64,000 nt of DNA from Fremontodendron californicum (GCA_030761205.1 JAULJL010000027.1:19718501-19782500); one strand, 5' to 3'. Counted from the first letter of the stretch, positions 1-12,765 are shown. Numbers and translations: made by a program. The notes: a model not told the origin generated them from the sequence alone.

Positions 1-231
1 GTTATAATTATTATTTTTAGTTTTTCTTATGTCTTCAATGTTTGTGGGTATCGTCCTAGTAAACCCTCACGAGACTAAACTCGTCCACTAGGGACACCTA
101 GGGGTTTAAAGGCTTGTGTCACATGCTAAGTGCCACCGTGATTTCCTACGAAAGTGGATTAGATTAGATTTTCTTATTTTATTTTTATTGAGTCGTTGCT
201 AGGGACTAGCAACAATCTAAGTGTGAGGGTG

Positions 232-2051
232 TGATAACTCGTATAATTATATAGTTTTTAGTTATGTTTTATTATTGTTTTGTGTCAAATACGAGTTATT
301 ATTGTTTAGTCTAATTGTGTTTATGATCTTTTATATTTTTATGTAATTTGGTGTTTTTCACAAGTTTCTTTGAGTGATTTCAGATTACTAGAATTAAGGG
401 CAAATCCAGTTCAGTTCCAATTCCGACACCTTTTGCCATATCAGCCATATCTCGAGTTTCACTAAAGCAATAAGGCTGAAATTTTAACCGTGCAAAAGTT
501 AAGAGGCATATCTATCTTTTTCATGTTTTACACTTCTTGAAACGGAGTCGTTTTCCCTAGCGAAATCGACCATCAAGTTGGCTGATGTGCAATGACGTCT
601 GTGCTGACCTGTTTTCGTATTTTGCCCATATCTTCTTATCCACATCAGCAAATGAGCTGATTCCAACAGCTATGGATCAGTAACTGATAGGGGAACATTT
701 TTCTAGAAGACCATGTGATCAGATCAGGCTTCCAATATTGACAAAATCGATCATAAAGTTGGCTGATCAAAATTGTGATACAATATGACGAAAATTGTTA
801 GAAAAATGCACCCACCTATTATACCTACCTTTGAAATTTGTAAAGCTTGTCTCTTGTCATTTAGCCCTCTAAAATGTGTATAAATAGAGGGCCTTCGATG
901 ATTGTAGAGGATCATATGGTAGATTGGTAGGAAATTAGCCATTGTAATAAAATTCTCTAAGTTTTCTTCTTCTTTCTTTCCTCTAGTTTTCTTTTTCTTT
1001 ATTTTCTTCTTCTTCTTTCTTTCTTTTATTTCCTTCTTAGATTCTCTTTAATTTTATGTTTATGTTTACAATGCCTATGCTAGGCTAAACTTCTATTTGG
1101 TTAAGGGTGATTTCAAAGCCCTAGACATGTTTTGCGATTGATTTTTAGATTCTATCTATCATTAATTCTCTATCAAAGTTGCTTATGTTCTTCTACAAGA
1201 ATTGTTCATGATGTTGTCTTGATTTATTTAGGTGTACAACTAGATAGATCTTGATAATTATCTATTGCTAGTTTAGGAGTCTTGATCCGTGTTATTGTCT
1301 TGATTTCCTATTCATAAGTGGCAATTTGTGATTAATGATTATGGTCAAGTTTTCAATAATTGCAAAGTGGAACATAACCTAAGTTGAACAATCCGAGCTT
1401 ATGTGTTTGTTGCTTAGATCAACCTATCTTTCTCATCATAAAGCTGCCATTAAATTGAATTTAGAGAGCTTATTCTAGGTTGTTTAATGGTTAGAGATTA
1501 AATAGAGAGCTTGTTCTATTTAACGACAAACTAAGGAAAGATTGGGATAACAGAGCTTGTTGTTATCTACGGTTGTTAACTTTGATAGTTGGTTGATATT
1601 GATAGATCTGAAATTGATTCTTAATGATGTCTAGTGGTGGAGAATGAAACCTTAACCATATTTTACATATTTGATTCTTCATACTTACTTGTTTTCTTAC
1701 TTTTCTAGTTTGCTTATTTTTAAATGTATATTTATTTTTATTGGCTGGTTATACCGCCCAATTTGTATATTAACTTTGTTTCATTTTTATTGGCTGGTTA
1801 TACCGCCTAATTTAGTATATATATTTTTATTGGCTGGTTATACCGCCTTGCATCTTATTCTTATTATTTACTTTAGTTTAAATCTGGCTTCAAAAACCCC
1901 TTTTCTTTTATTGTTCTTGAATTTAAGTTTTAAACTATTAACTTATAAACTAAAACCCAATCCCTGAGGACTTGACCCTTGCTAACTACTATACTTACAA
2001 TTTATCTTTTTAGTGCAAGGTTAAATAAGATACACTATTTTTGGTGCATCA
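232..2051 (+). repeat. 3' LTR of A0 (1820 bp)
   Basis: The LTR starts TGATAACTCG and ends TTTGGTGCATCA, with TG...CA termini. It matches the other family A LTRs along its length. It contains the core promoter motif TATAAATAG at 879-887, a T/C-rich tract downstream (about 955-1040), and three copies of a roughly 46-bp subrepeat containing TTATTGGCTGGTTATACCGCC (about 1733-1852). Small reading frames inside it, including an antisense frame at 751-942, recur in every LTR copy and are not genes. Confidence 0.93.
879..887 (+). promoter_or_regulatory. LTR TATA box
   Basis: TATAAATAG lies mid-LTR and is repeated in the other LTRs: 5665-5673, 16922-16930 and 55757-55765 on plus, 20328-20336 and 48203-48211 on minus. 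This is the expected place for the U3 promoter, with transcription starting shortly downstream and defining R/U5. Confidence 0.7.
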
Positions 2052-2645
2052 TGCACCAACCAATTGAGCCAAATGTTCGGGTGCATTCTTAAACAAGATC
2101 GTTTGAATACATTAGTTAGTTTTTAATTATTTAAAAATTTCAGTATTTCTTTTATTTAAGTAGTCTTTAAAATGAGTTTTGATTTTTTTTTTAATTTTAT
2201 AATTAAAATATAAAAACTTTCCCTTCTTTCTCCATTACCCTTTTCTTTATTGAACCAAAATAGACAAACTTTTTTAGTCAATATTAAAAATAAATTGATA
2301 GAATAAATGTCTATTATTGATGATATTTTTCTTAAATGATTCCAAATTATAACCATTTTCATACAAAATATTTAGAAAAAAGACAAAGTAAAATACAAAT
2401 TATATATATATATTTATTATGTTAATTTATATATTTTTTAAACTTGAGATTTAAAGTTTTAAAATTGATGGGATAATTTTTTATTAAATAATAATATATA
2501 TTAATAAAAGGGGCATTTTCCGTAATTAGCTCTTTTCTAACTCGCCGGCCCGTTGTTCCTATCCTTTTCCCCTCGTTGCCGGCCCGCCGCTGCCACAAGA
2601 CAGGCTCCGTTCTTTCCCTTTAGTAATGTTGAGGAAGATTGATAA

Positions 2646-2735
2646 ATGGGATCGTTGAAGAGGAAGTCGGGTGAGGAGACATCTTCAACCAAGAACCCAA
2701 AATTTGACAATATTAATGATATCCATGATCCATAA
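2646..2735 (+). pseudogene. Short Lys/Ser-rich reading frame, possible first-exon remnant
   Basis: A 29-codon frame starts MGSLKRKSGEE and ends in TAA. It follows a C/G-richer leader (2525-2640) that stands out from the AT-rich surroundings and resembles a plant 5' UTR. The protein is basic and hydrophilic and belongs to no family I recognise. No clear splice donor keeps the frame open, so it may be a decayed exon or chance. Confidence 0.25.
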
Positions 2736-3291
2736 TATATGAAGGAGGATTAGTATAAAATTAAATTAATTATATATATTTTTATAATTTTTTATATGAT
2801 TTATATTTATTTAATTTAATTTTTATATTTCATGTTCTATTCACCTAGATTATACACGTCGAATTTTGAGTTAATGAAAAATGTCTAACTTTCAAGCGTT
2901 TAATATAGATTTAAAAAGACAGTATTCTCGATTGATATGATAAAAATATCGGATCAATTCGAAACTTTACATGCACGAGTACAATTATATTGTTAAATTC
3001 AATAATAAGTTTGTTAAAATATAAATCGTATAAAAAATTATGAAAATGTGTAAAATTAATTTAATTTTACAATAATATAAGTAGTAAATATATCCCATCT
3101 CTAATGTATGAATTAATATTATATTTCTTTAATCGGTCTAAATGTTTAACAATGATTGAAGTAGATTGAGAATTTTCAAAGGTTATCTGAAATTCCCCCG
3201 TCCGTCGTTTTCTTTTCTCTGTTTCATCTAAATTATCCCATCGTTTTCCGTTTCTGTTTCAATCTAAATAAAAACAAGTCATCCGCACCGG

Positions 3292-3474
3292 ATGCGAGAT
3301 TACCCCAAGCAAAACAAGTTATCTAACATCACCAGAGAGGAAGATGAACCAAAGGAGACCCTGAGAATTGTCAAACTTTTGAGCTTATACATACTTCATA
3401 TTTGTCAATATTTATCCAAAACTGGATTTCTTAAAAGCTTGGCACTAGAGATGAGGTATCATTATTCACTATAA
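3292..3474 (+). pseudogene. LisH-like exon fragment (60 codons)
   Basis: The frame begins MRDYPKQNKL. Around residues 29-52 it has an I..YL...GF..SL..L pattern that resembles the LisH dimerisation motif found at the N-terminus of many eukaryotic proteins. A pyrimidine-rich 5' UTR-like sequence precedes it (3195-3260). The text GATGAG|GTATCA near 3455 fits a splice donor directly after the motif, so this may be a first exon whose downstream exons are gone. The match is short and made by eye; a chance resemblance is possible. Confidence 0.3.
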
Positions 3475-3602
3475 ATACTTAAACTAATTGTGAAAAGTAT
3501 CCGCAAAAAAATTGAAAAATCTGGTAATTTCTCTCGATAACTAAGGGCGGATGGTAATGGAAGCTCGAGGAGCCTCCCTAAAAATTTTAAATTCCCTTTA
3601 GG

Positions 3603-3627
3603 TATATATATATATATATATATATAT
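3603..3627. repeat. (TA)n microsatellite
   Basis: About twelve uninterrupted TA dinucleotides in an AT-rich region. Confidence 0.95.
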
Positions 3628-4757
3628 TAAATAGATTTAAATGATTATTTTAAATTAAAATTATTAATTTTATTAATTTATGTGATTTTATTATTTAATT
3701 TTATGCATTACAATTTACAAGGTCATACTAATATTTGTATTGTACTAACTAGTCATAATTCATAAATTCTTAAAATCAAAAGGTTTCTCAGGTTAAATCA
3801 CAATCATGTAAATTTAATAAAAATTAATTTGACTTTTTAGTTTCTTTAATAAGACTCTAAATCTTCAACCAAGTACTAAAAAGTTTTTTTTTATTTTTTA
3901 TTTTAATTGACTATAATTTTTCCTTTTTAATTCTACCCTAAATCCTTTTCTCCTGTTATATGCATATTTTATTACCACAAAGGTTAGAGTGAAAGTACTT
4001 TGTAAAAGATTATAAAAATACTCTAATTTTTAAACTCAAACTTTTAACTTTATTATTTTAATATTATATTTTATTTTTTTATTTTGATAAAAAAGTACTG
4101 TTAGCGATTGGTGTATTCGTTTTTTAAAAAGAAAGTTGTTCAATTTTAAGTAAGATTATTTATTTGATATATTATGCATAAAATTATTTATTTGATGTAT
4201 TATGTTTCTTTATACATTTATTTATAAATTGATAAAATTTATAATTTTGAAAACCTTTTTTTTTTATTAGTATACTACTTGCATAGATTTATATTAATAT
4301 AATAAGATGCATTTTATGAAAAAAAAAAAATTATGATTTGATAAAATATTAATTGACACCTCCAAAATCAAATGTCAAAATCTACCACTGAACTGTCCTT
4401 CCCCATGATGTACCACTAATATCAAATGTTTTTTTTTTTTCTTTCCAAATCTCGCAAGTTACAAAGATTGTAATTCAGTAATAATATACCGAAGCAAAAT
4501 GAGATTCCCAACTGAATCATCTGCTACAGTTATTAATATAATGTTGAGGTTAGCATATCTACATAAACATTTTTCTTTTCTTTATGCTGAGAAGTAAGAA
4601 ATCTTTTTTAATTAAGCTTTCATCTTTTCCATCAAATATAGAAGAATCTTTTAAAAAGCTAAACTAAGCTTTGTGATTTGCGTACCAAAATTATAGCCAA
4701 AGATGCAGACTGCTCATTAGATGTAGACCACAGTACAATAAATGTTTGCGATGCTAA

Positions 4758-5018
4758 CAGCGTGTTTGGTTGGCTGTAATAGCCAATCGATTTTAGGCTT
4801 ATTTCATGAAAAATTCGGATTCTTTTGCTTGGTTTGTCGAATGGTTATTCCACAGAATAGCCTATTACTGGAGAAATCGAATGGGCCTGAATAACCATTC
4901 AAACTACCCCGCTGAATGGCTATTCAGTGTAATCTGGAATATATTTTTTCTCAAAATACCCTTACACCAATAATCACAATAGTAGAAATTAAAAAATAAT
5001 CTCAATAATAATAGCAAC
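4758..5018. mobile_element. Possible truncated MITE-like sequence
   Basis: The segment begins GCGTGTTTGGTTGG, a start typical of plant hAT-like miniature elements. It has internal inverted complementarity: GAATGGTTATTC near 4838 pairs with GAATAACCATTC near 4888, and a third related copy lies near 4915. The right end would be cut off by the A1 LTR that starts at 5019. The assignment rests on pattern only, with no terminal inverted repeat pair visible. Confidence 0.3.
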
Positions 5019-6889
5019 TGATAACTCGTATAATTATATAGTTTTTAGTTATGTTTTATTATTGTTTTGTGTCAAATACGAGTTATTATTGTTCAGTCTA
5101 ATTGTGTTTATGATCTTTTATATTTTTATATAATTTGGTGTTTTTCACAAGTTTCTTTGAGTGATTTTAGATTACTAGAATTAAGGGCAAATCCAGTTCA
5201 GTTCCAGTTCTGACACTTTTTGCCATATCAGCTATATCTCGAGTTTCACTGAAGCAATAAGGCTGAAATTTTAACCGGGCAAAGTTAAGAGGCATATCTA
5301 TCTTTTTCATGTTTTACACTTCTTGAAACGGAGTCGTTTTCCCTAGCGAAATCGACCATCAAGTTGGCTGATGTGCAATGACGTCTGTGCTGACCTGTTT
5401 TCGTATTTTGCCCATATCTTCTTATCCACATCAGCAAATGAGCTGATTCCAACGGCTATGGATCAGTAACTGATAGGGGAACATTTTTCTAGAAGACCAT
5501 GTGATCAGATCAGGCTTCCAATATTGACAACATCGACCATCAAGTTGGCTGATCAAAATTGTCATACAATATGACGAAAATTGTTAGAAAAATGCACCCA
5601 CCTATTATACCTACCTTTGAAATTTGTAAAGCTTCTCTCTTGTCATTTAGCCCTCCAAAATGTGTATAAATAGAGGGCCTTGGATGATTGTAGAGGATCA
5701 TATGGTAGATTGGTAGGAAATTAGCCATTGTAATAAAATTCTCTAAGTTTTCTTCTTCTTTCTTTTCTCTAGTTTTCTTTTTCTTTATTTTCTTCTTCTT
5801 CTTTCTTTCTTTTATTTCCTTCTTAGATTCTCTTTAATTTTATGTTTATGTTTACAATGCCTATGCTAGGCTAAACTTCTATTTGGTTAAGGGTGATTTC
5901 AAAGCCCTAGACATGTTTTGTGATTGATTTTCAGATTCTATCTATCATTAATTTTCTATCAAAGTTGCTTATGTTCTTCTACAAGAATTGTTCATGATGT
6001 TGTCTTGATTTATTTAGGTGTACAACTAGATAGATCTTGATAATTATCTATTGCTAGTTTAGGAGTCTTGATCCGTGTAATTGTCTTGATTTCCTATTCA
6101 TAAGTGGCAATTTGTGATTAATGATTATGGTCAAGTTTTCAATAATTGCAAAGTGGAACATAACCTAAGTTGAACAATCCGAGCTTATGTGTTTGTTGCT
6201 TAGATCAACCTATCTTTCTCATCATAAAGCTGCCATTAAATTGAATTTAGAGAGCTTATTCTAGGTTGTTTAATGGTTAGAGATTAAATAGAGAGCTTGT
6301 TCTATTTAACGACAAACTAAGGAAAGATTGGGATAACAGAGCTTGTTGTTATCTACGGTTGTTAACTTTGATAGTTGGTTGATATTGATAGATCTGAAAT
6401 TGATTCTTAATGATGTCTAGTGGTGGAGAATGAAACCTTAACCATATTTTTCATATTTGATTCTTCTTACTTACTTGTTTTCTTACTTTTCTAGTTTGTT
6501 TATTTTTAAAAGTATATTTATTTTTATTGGCTGGTTATACCGCCTAATTTGTATATTAACTTTGTTTTATTTTTATTGGCTGGTTATACCGCCTAATTTG
6601 TATATTAACTTTGTTTTATTTTTATTGGCTGGTTATACCGCCTAATTTAGTATATATATTTTTATTGGCTGGTTATACCGTCTTGCATCTTATTCTTATT
6701 ATTTACTTTAGTTTAAATCTGGCTTCAAAAACCCCTTTTCTTTTACTATTTTCTTTGAACGTAAGTTATAAACTAATAACTCATAGATTAAAACCCAATC
6801 CCTGAGGACTCGACCCTTGCTAATCATTATACTTACAATTGATCTTTTTAGTGCAAGGTTAAATAAGATACACTCTTTTGGGTGCATCA
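5019..6889 (+). repeat. 5' LTR of A1 (1871 bp)
   Basis: Termini are TGATAACTCG and GGGTGCATCA. It is very similar to the A1 3' LTR at 16276, with only scattered differences, so the insertion is fairly recent. The TATA box is at 5665-5673. There are four copies of the GGCTGGTTATACCGCC-containing subrepeat (about 6520-6690). Confidence 0.95.
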
Positions 6890-6895
6890 AATTTT

Positions 6896-6913
6896 TGGCG
6901 CCGTTGCCGGGGA
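6896..6913 (+). promoter_or_regulatory. Primer-binding site of A1
   Basis: TGGCGCCGTTGCCGGGGA starts six bases after the LTR end. It is the tRNA-Asp-type primer site known from Athila and related plant gypsy elements. A3 has a two-transition variant (59186-59203) and the minus-strand copy at 51583-51600 a more decayed one. Confidence 0.85.
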
Positions 6914-6995
6914 TTGCTTTCTTTAGTTTATTAGTTTATTGGTTTATTCTTATTTTCTGTTCTAATTATTTACTTTCTTATTTTTTTATTAGTGA

Positions 6996-9900
6996 ATGTT
7001 CCAAGCTCCCGAAGAAGACTTACGACTTAGGAAATTTCGGGAATTTATAACTTCTCACCAACAACCAATCGAGGAGTTGATCCAAAACATCCAAGAGAAG
7101 CAAGGAGAGATGGCAGCAGCTGACAACCGAACTCTCAAGGAGCTAGCCGCTCCGGACTTGGGTCAACAACCATTATGCATTGAATATGCTAATCTTGAGG
7201 TAGCTTTTGAATTAAAATCTGGTTTGATTCATCTTCTCCCAACTTTTCATGGTTTTGTAGGAGAGGATCCAAATAAGCACCTCAAGGAATTCCATGTAGT
7301 TTGCTCAAGCATGAGACCAACAGGGGTCACGGAAGAGCAAGTTAAGTTGAGAGCCTTCCCATTCTCTCTAGCTGATTCAGCAAAGGAATGGCTCTACTAT
7401 CTACCATCCGGGACCATCACTACATGGAATGATTTGAAGAAAGCATTCTTGGAAAGGTATTTCCCAGCATCTAAGGCTGCCAACATTAGGAAAGAGATAT
7501 GTGGGATTCGGCAATACAACGGAGAGTCCTTATATGAATATTGGGAGAGGTTCAAGAAACTTTGTGCATCATGTCCACACCATCAAATAAGTGAACAACT
7601 TCTCATCCAATACTTCTATGAAGGTCTCATGCCCATGGAGAGAAGTATGATAGATGCCGCTAGTGGGGGAGCTCTAGTTGATAAGACTCCCAGGGCTGCT
7701 AGAACATTAATCTCCAACATGGCAGCCAATTCTCAACAGTTCTCAATGAGACAAGATCCACCACCACAACCTAAGAGAGTTAATGAGGTAAGTATATCAT
7801 CCCTTGAACAAAAATTTGATAAACTGACTTCTCTTGTTCAACAATTGGCTGTAGGTAAAATACAACAAATAAAGGCTTGTGGCATATGTTCAAACATAGG
7901 GCACCAAACTGATATGTGTCCAACACTTCAAGAGGATACCAATGAACATGTGAATGCCATGGGTGGATTTCAGAACCAATCAAGGAAATATGATCCCTAC
8001 TCAAACACTTACAATCCAGGATGGAGGGATCATCCAAACTTCAATTATGGAGGGAACCAATCACAAACTATTCCTCCACCATTTGACCACAGGCCACCGG
8101 GTTTTCAGCAAAGAGTGCAACAACCATACCAAACCCGACAACAACTACCACCCACCCAAAATTCAGGTACTTCTCTTGAAGATCTTGTTAAAGCTCTTTC
8201 TACTAATACAATTCAATTTCAACAGGAAACAAAGACAAGTATTCGAAATTTGGAGACTCAAATAGGGCAATTGGCAACAACTATGAGTCAAATGCAAGCA
8301 AGGGATTCTGGGAAATTACCTTCCCAAACCATAGTGAATCCAAGAGAGAATGCCAGTGCTATAACTTTAAGAAGTGGGAAACAGCTAGAGACACCACAAA
8401 ATGATAGTGCTCAAGGGGATAACAATACCATGGCATCCTCTTCACATCCCAACGAGCCACTAAAAAAGGTAATTCCTAAACCATCCTTTCCTTCTTATAT
8501 AACTCCTCCACCTTTTCCTGGCAGGTTAGCAAAGTCCAAGAAGGAGGAGCAAGAGAAGGAAATTTTGGAAACTTTCCGAAAAGTAGAGGTGAACATTCCT
8601 TTACTAGATGCTATCAAGCAAGTGCCAAGATATGCCAAGTTCCTAAAAGAGTTGTGCACATCTAAACGGAAGTTGAAATGGAATGAAAAGGTAAGTGTGG
8701 GGGAGAATGTGTCAGCTGTTCTTCAAAAGAAACTCCCACCTAAATGCAAGGATCCAGGTATATTTACCATTCCTTGTAAGATAGGCAACACCAGGTTTGA
8801 GCGTGCTATGCTAGATCTAGGGGCATCTATTAATGTCATGCCATATTCAATTTATGCTTCATTGAATCTAGGACCATTAGAGGAAACCGGTGTTATAATA
8901 CAACTTGTTGACCGTTCTAACACTTATCCAAGAGGAGTTGTAGAAGACGTTCTTGTACAGGTTAATGAATTGGTTTTTCCCGCTGACTTTTATGTTATTG
9001 AGATGGAAGATGAGATATCTTCTAATCCCACACCTATTCTATTAGGGAGACCATTCTTGAAAACAACAAGAACTAAAATAGATGTACATGATGGCACTTT
9101 AACTATGGAATTTGATGGTGAAATAATTCGCTTTAACATTTTTGAGGCCATGAGATATCCTAGTGATGTGCATTCTGTTTTTAATATTGATATAATTGAC
9201 TCACTAGTGCAGCAAGCTTATGAGCTAGATGGTGAAGATAGTGTGGAAATAGTCCTTAGCAACCATCTCGGAATGGGGAATGCTAAACTAGCCTTGAGTG
9301 ACCATGTGGAAGGGGCACTAGAATCTTTACACTCGCTGACACCTAAAGATGCAAGGTTTGATGTTTCATTTATTGATTTGCCTTTATCTAATGAGAAACT
9401 TCTACCTTCCATTTTGCAGGCACCAACTTTAGAGTTGAAACCACTACCGAACCACTTGAAATATGTGTTCCTAGGTAAAAAGGACACACTACCGATCATC
9501 ATTGCCAAAGAGCTCACACCTTTGCAAGAAGAGCGACTTATCCGGGTGCTTAGAGAGCATAAAGCAGCAATTGGTTGGACAATTGCCGATATCAAGGGAA
9601 TAAGCCCATCCATGTGCATGCACCGGATTTTGTTAGAGGAAGGGTCCAAACCAACAAGAGAAGCACAAAGAAGATTGAACCCTCCTATGATGGAGGTTGT
9701 GAAAAAGGAGATACTGAAGCTCCTAGATGTTGGAGTGATCTATCCTATCTCGGATAGCAAATGGGTGAGCCCGGTCCAAGTGGTTCCAAAGAAATCAGGT
9801 GTAACGGTGGTAACAAATAATGAGAATGAACTTGTTCCTACTATTATTCAAACAGGATGGCGAGTTTGTATTGATTATCGTAAACTTAATTACACAACTC

Positions 9901-12322
9901 GCAAATACCATTACCTTTTATTGATCAAATGCTTGAAAGGTTAGCTGGCCATTCTCATTATTGTTTTCTTGATGGTTTTTCAGGTTATAATCAGATAGCC
10001 ATTGCTCCAGAGGACCAAGAGAAAACAACATTCACATGTCTATTTGGTACTTTTGCATACCGGCGTATGCCATTTGGTCTTTGTAATGCACCAGCTACAT
10101 TCCAAAGGTGTATGGTTAGCATATTTTTAGATTATGTAGAGAACATCATAGAAGTGTTTATGGATGATTTTAGTGTCTATGGTGATTCTTTTGATAGATG
10201 TCTAGAGAACCTTACACTTGTACTTGAAAGATGCATGGAAACTAACCTTGTTTTGAATTGGGAAAAATGTCACTTTATGGTAGAACAAGGAATAGTTTTG
10301 GGCCATGTTATTTCTTCTAGAGGGATAGAGGTTGATAAGTCTAAAATAGATATTATGCATTCTTTACCACCTCCCACAAATGTGAGAGAGGTTCGTTCTT
10401 TTCTTGGACATGCAGGTTTCTATAGGAGATTTATCAAAGACTTCTCAAAGATCACATTACCTCTTTGCAAGCTACTACAAAAAGATGTGGTTTTCCACTT
10501 TGATGATAAATGCAAAGAGGCGTTTGAAACATTGAAGGGACTCTTGACATCAGCTCCTATCATCCAACCACCAGATTCGAATGTACCTTTTGAAATCATG
10601 TGTGATGCTAGTGACTATGCCATTGGAGCTGTTTTGGGCCAACGGGTTGGCAAAGCCTCACATGCCATTTATTATGCCTCCCGAACTCTTAATGATGCTC
10701 AATTGAACTATTCCACTACTGAAAAAGAACTTTTGGCTGTTGTATTTGCTTTAGAAAAATTTCGATCTTATTTAATTGGTACTAAAGTAATTGTATATTC
10801 TGACCATGCAGCCCTTGAGTACTTACTCACTAAAAAGGAGGCCAAACCAAGGTTGATTAGATGGATACTTCTCTTACAAGAGTTTGATTTGGAGATAAAA
10901 GATAAGAGAGGTAGTGACAACCTGGTTGCGGACCATCTTAGCCGTTTAGTTCATGAAGAGGATGCACTACCCTTGAATGAGAACTTTCCGGATGAGCAAC
11001 TTCTTTTTATAAGTACAACAATTCCTTGGTATGCTGATATTGTTAATTACTTAGTTACCAAGAAGTTGCCACAAGAGTTGACACAAGCTCAAAGAAATAA
11101 GATCAAGAGTGATGCCAAATACTACATATGGGATGATCCTTACCTTTGGAAGCATTGCTCCGATCAGATTATAAGAAGGTGTGTACTCGAAACTAAATTT
11201 CAATCTATTCTCACCTTTTGTCACTCTTATGCATGTGGAGGACACTTTGGATCCAAAAGAACAGCCATGAAAGTTCTTGATTCTGGATTTTATTGGCCTA
11301 CCATATTCAAAGATGCATACCTCTTTTGCAAGTCATGTGATCGTTGCCAAAGAACAGGTAACTTAGGTGCTAGAAATCAAATGCCTCAAACTCCAATACT
11401 TATTGTTGAAATTTTTGATGTATGGGGCATGGATTTCATGGGACCTTTTCCTCCTTCTTTTGGTAATCTTTATATTTTACTTGCCGTTGATTATGTTTCA
11501 AAGTGGGTGGAAGCAAAATCCACTAGGACTAATGATTCTAAAGTTGTTTCAGATTTTGTCAAGACTAACATCTTTGCTAGGTTTGGAACGCCAAAGGCCA
11601 TAATCAGCGATAGAGGTACTCACTTTTGCAATAGGACTATGGAAGCACTTTTGAGGAAGTATAACATCACACACAAGGTCTCCACCTCATATCATTCTCA
11701 AACTAGTGGGCAAGCTGAAGTGTCAAACCGAGAAGTTAAGTCCATCCTTGAAAAGACAGTTAATCCAAATAGGAAGGATTGGAGTTCACGACTTGATGAT
11801 GCACTTTGGGCTTATAGGACAGCATATAAGACACCCATTGGTATGTCTCCTTATCGAATTGTTTATGGTAAGCCTTGTCATCTTCCGGTTGAATTGGAAC
11901 ATAAATCATATTGGGCTATCAAACAATGCAACATGGAGATGGATGAGACAGGAAAGAAAAGAAAACTTGACCTACAAGAATTATAGGAGATAAGGAATGA
12001 TGCCTATCAGAATTCTAGGATTTACAAGGAAAATACTAAGGCATTCCATGACAAGATGATATCAAGAAAGGAATTTGTTGTTGGACAAAAAGTTCTTCTC
12101 TTCCATTCACGCCTTAAGTTATATCCAGGTAAGTTACGTTCTCGTTGGGTTGGACCTTTTGTTATTACTAATGTATTTACTCATGGTGCAGTTGAAATCC
12201 AAAGCCCAAAAACAGATAAGGCATTCAAAGTGAATGGTCATAGATTGAAGCCTTACTATGAGAACTTTCCAATACAAGATGTGGAGGAGTTTCCACTTTT
12301 TGAGCCAAAGTATGTTGAATAA
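6996..12322 (+). pseudogene. gag-pol polyprotein of A1, one frameshift and one nonsense change
   Basis: Gag, protease, RT, RNase H and integrase lie in one frame from ATG 6996. Visible landmarks: retrotransposon gag domain (about residues 100-215); CX2CX4HX4C zinc knuckle (295-308); protease DLGA (607-610); RT starting VCIDYRKLN (about 956); RT catalytic FMDD (bases 10157-10168); RNase H CDAS (near 10601); integrase HHCC finger (about 11215-11350); catalytic D, D and E codons at 11431, 11609 and 11717, the last two 36 codons apart (DD35E); and GPF near 12152. Compared with A3, a 7-bp deletion near 9906-9912 shifts the frame in RT, so the rest reads from the frame open at 9929. A GAG-to-TAG change at 11984-11986 stops integrase before its C-terminal module. 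The element cannot make full Pol. Confidence 0.93.
7782..7794 (+). promoter_or_regulatory. Candidate splice donor in gag
   Basis: AATGAG|GTAAGTAT, with GT at 7788-7789, is a near-perfect plant 5' splice-site consensus inside the gag frame. The same site is kept in A3 (near 60080). A second one, GAAAAG|GTAAGTG with GT at 8691-8692, is also shared with A3. They could pair with acceptor-like sites ahead of the downstream ORFs; use is not shown. Confidence 0.4.
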
Positions 12323-12710
12323 TAATGGCATGGGTCTAAGTTAGGCTGAGGACAATAAACCAAGCGCTTCTTGGGAGGCAACCCAAAAGGATGGAGAGCA
12401 TCTATTATATCAGATTTGCATATTCCTTACTCTCCATCATTCTATCTTTTATTGTTTTTCTTTTCTTTTGTTTAATAGTTCTTTTCTCTTACATATAATT
12501 CTTGCATTGGGGGGAAGAATTTAGGATTTTATTTAGAGTGTTTTGTTTTTGAGTTTTTTTTTTTTATGTTGTTTTTCTTTCTGATCCTTGTTTTGAAAAT
12601 AACTAGATGTAAATATAATTTTTATTTTTTTTACCCCGGTTAAATGGCTGATAACGGTACTCCGTGATTATTTAAATCGGTTCCATCAGCTACCCACAAA
12701 ACTGATATTG

Positions 12711-12765
12711 TATATAAATTTCTCTTCCAATTTCTCTTTCAATTTTTTTCATTTTTTTTTTCAGG
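12711..12765 (+). promoter_or_regulatory. TATA-like box and splice-acceptor-like tract before the Cys-cluster ORF
   Basis: TATATAAAT at 12711-12719 lies about 47 bp ahead of the ATG. It is followed by a long pyrimidine tract ending in TTTTTCAG (AG at 12763-12764), directly abutting GATGG. The arrangement suits either a captured promoter with a short leader or a 3' splice site that would place the ATG first on a spliced subgenomic RNA. Confidence 0.4.

Larger units (their letters stand above)
1..2051 (+). mobile_element. Family A (Athila-type) element A0, 3' end only
   Basis: The window opens inside the 3' untranslated region of a family A retrotransposon (1-231, matching 16049-16275 of A1) and continues through its complete 3' LTR. 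Coding regions lie upstream of the window. The polypurine tract GTGTGAGGGTG at 221-231 carries an A that interrupts the G run seen in other copies. Host-like DNA starts at 2052; the target-site duplication cannot be checked because the 5' end is missing. Confidence 0.9.
2052..4749. other. Non-LTR, AT-rich intergenic DNA with gene remnants
   Basis: This is the only part of the window not recognisable as LTR retrotransposon. It is very AT-rich apart from two short GC-richer islands (about 2525-2735 and 3195-3470) that look like the 5' ends of transcribed units. It contains a TA dinucleotide run at 3603-3627. No RNA gene and no complete protein gene was seen. Confidence 0.6.

Noticed and set aside
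751..942. Recurrent antisense frame starting MANFLPIYH in several places (also 5540, 16797, 20273, 55632)
   Set aside because: It lies inside every family A LTR across the promoter region and is conserved only because the LTRs are copies; no independent coding signal.
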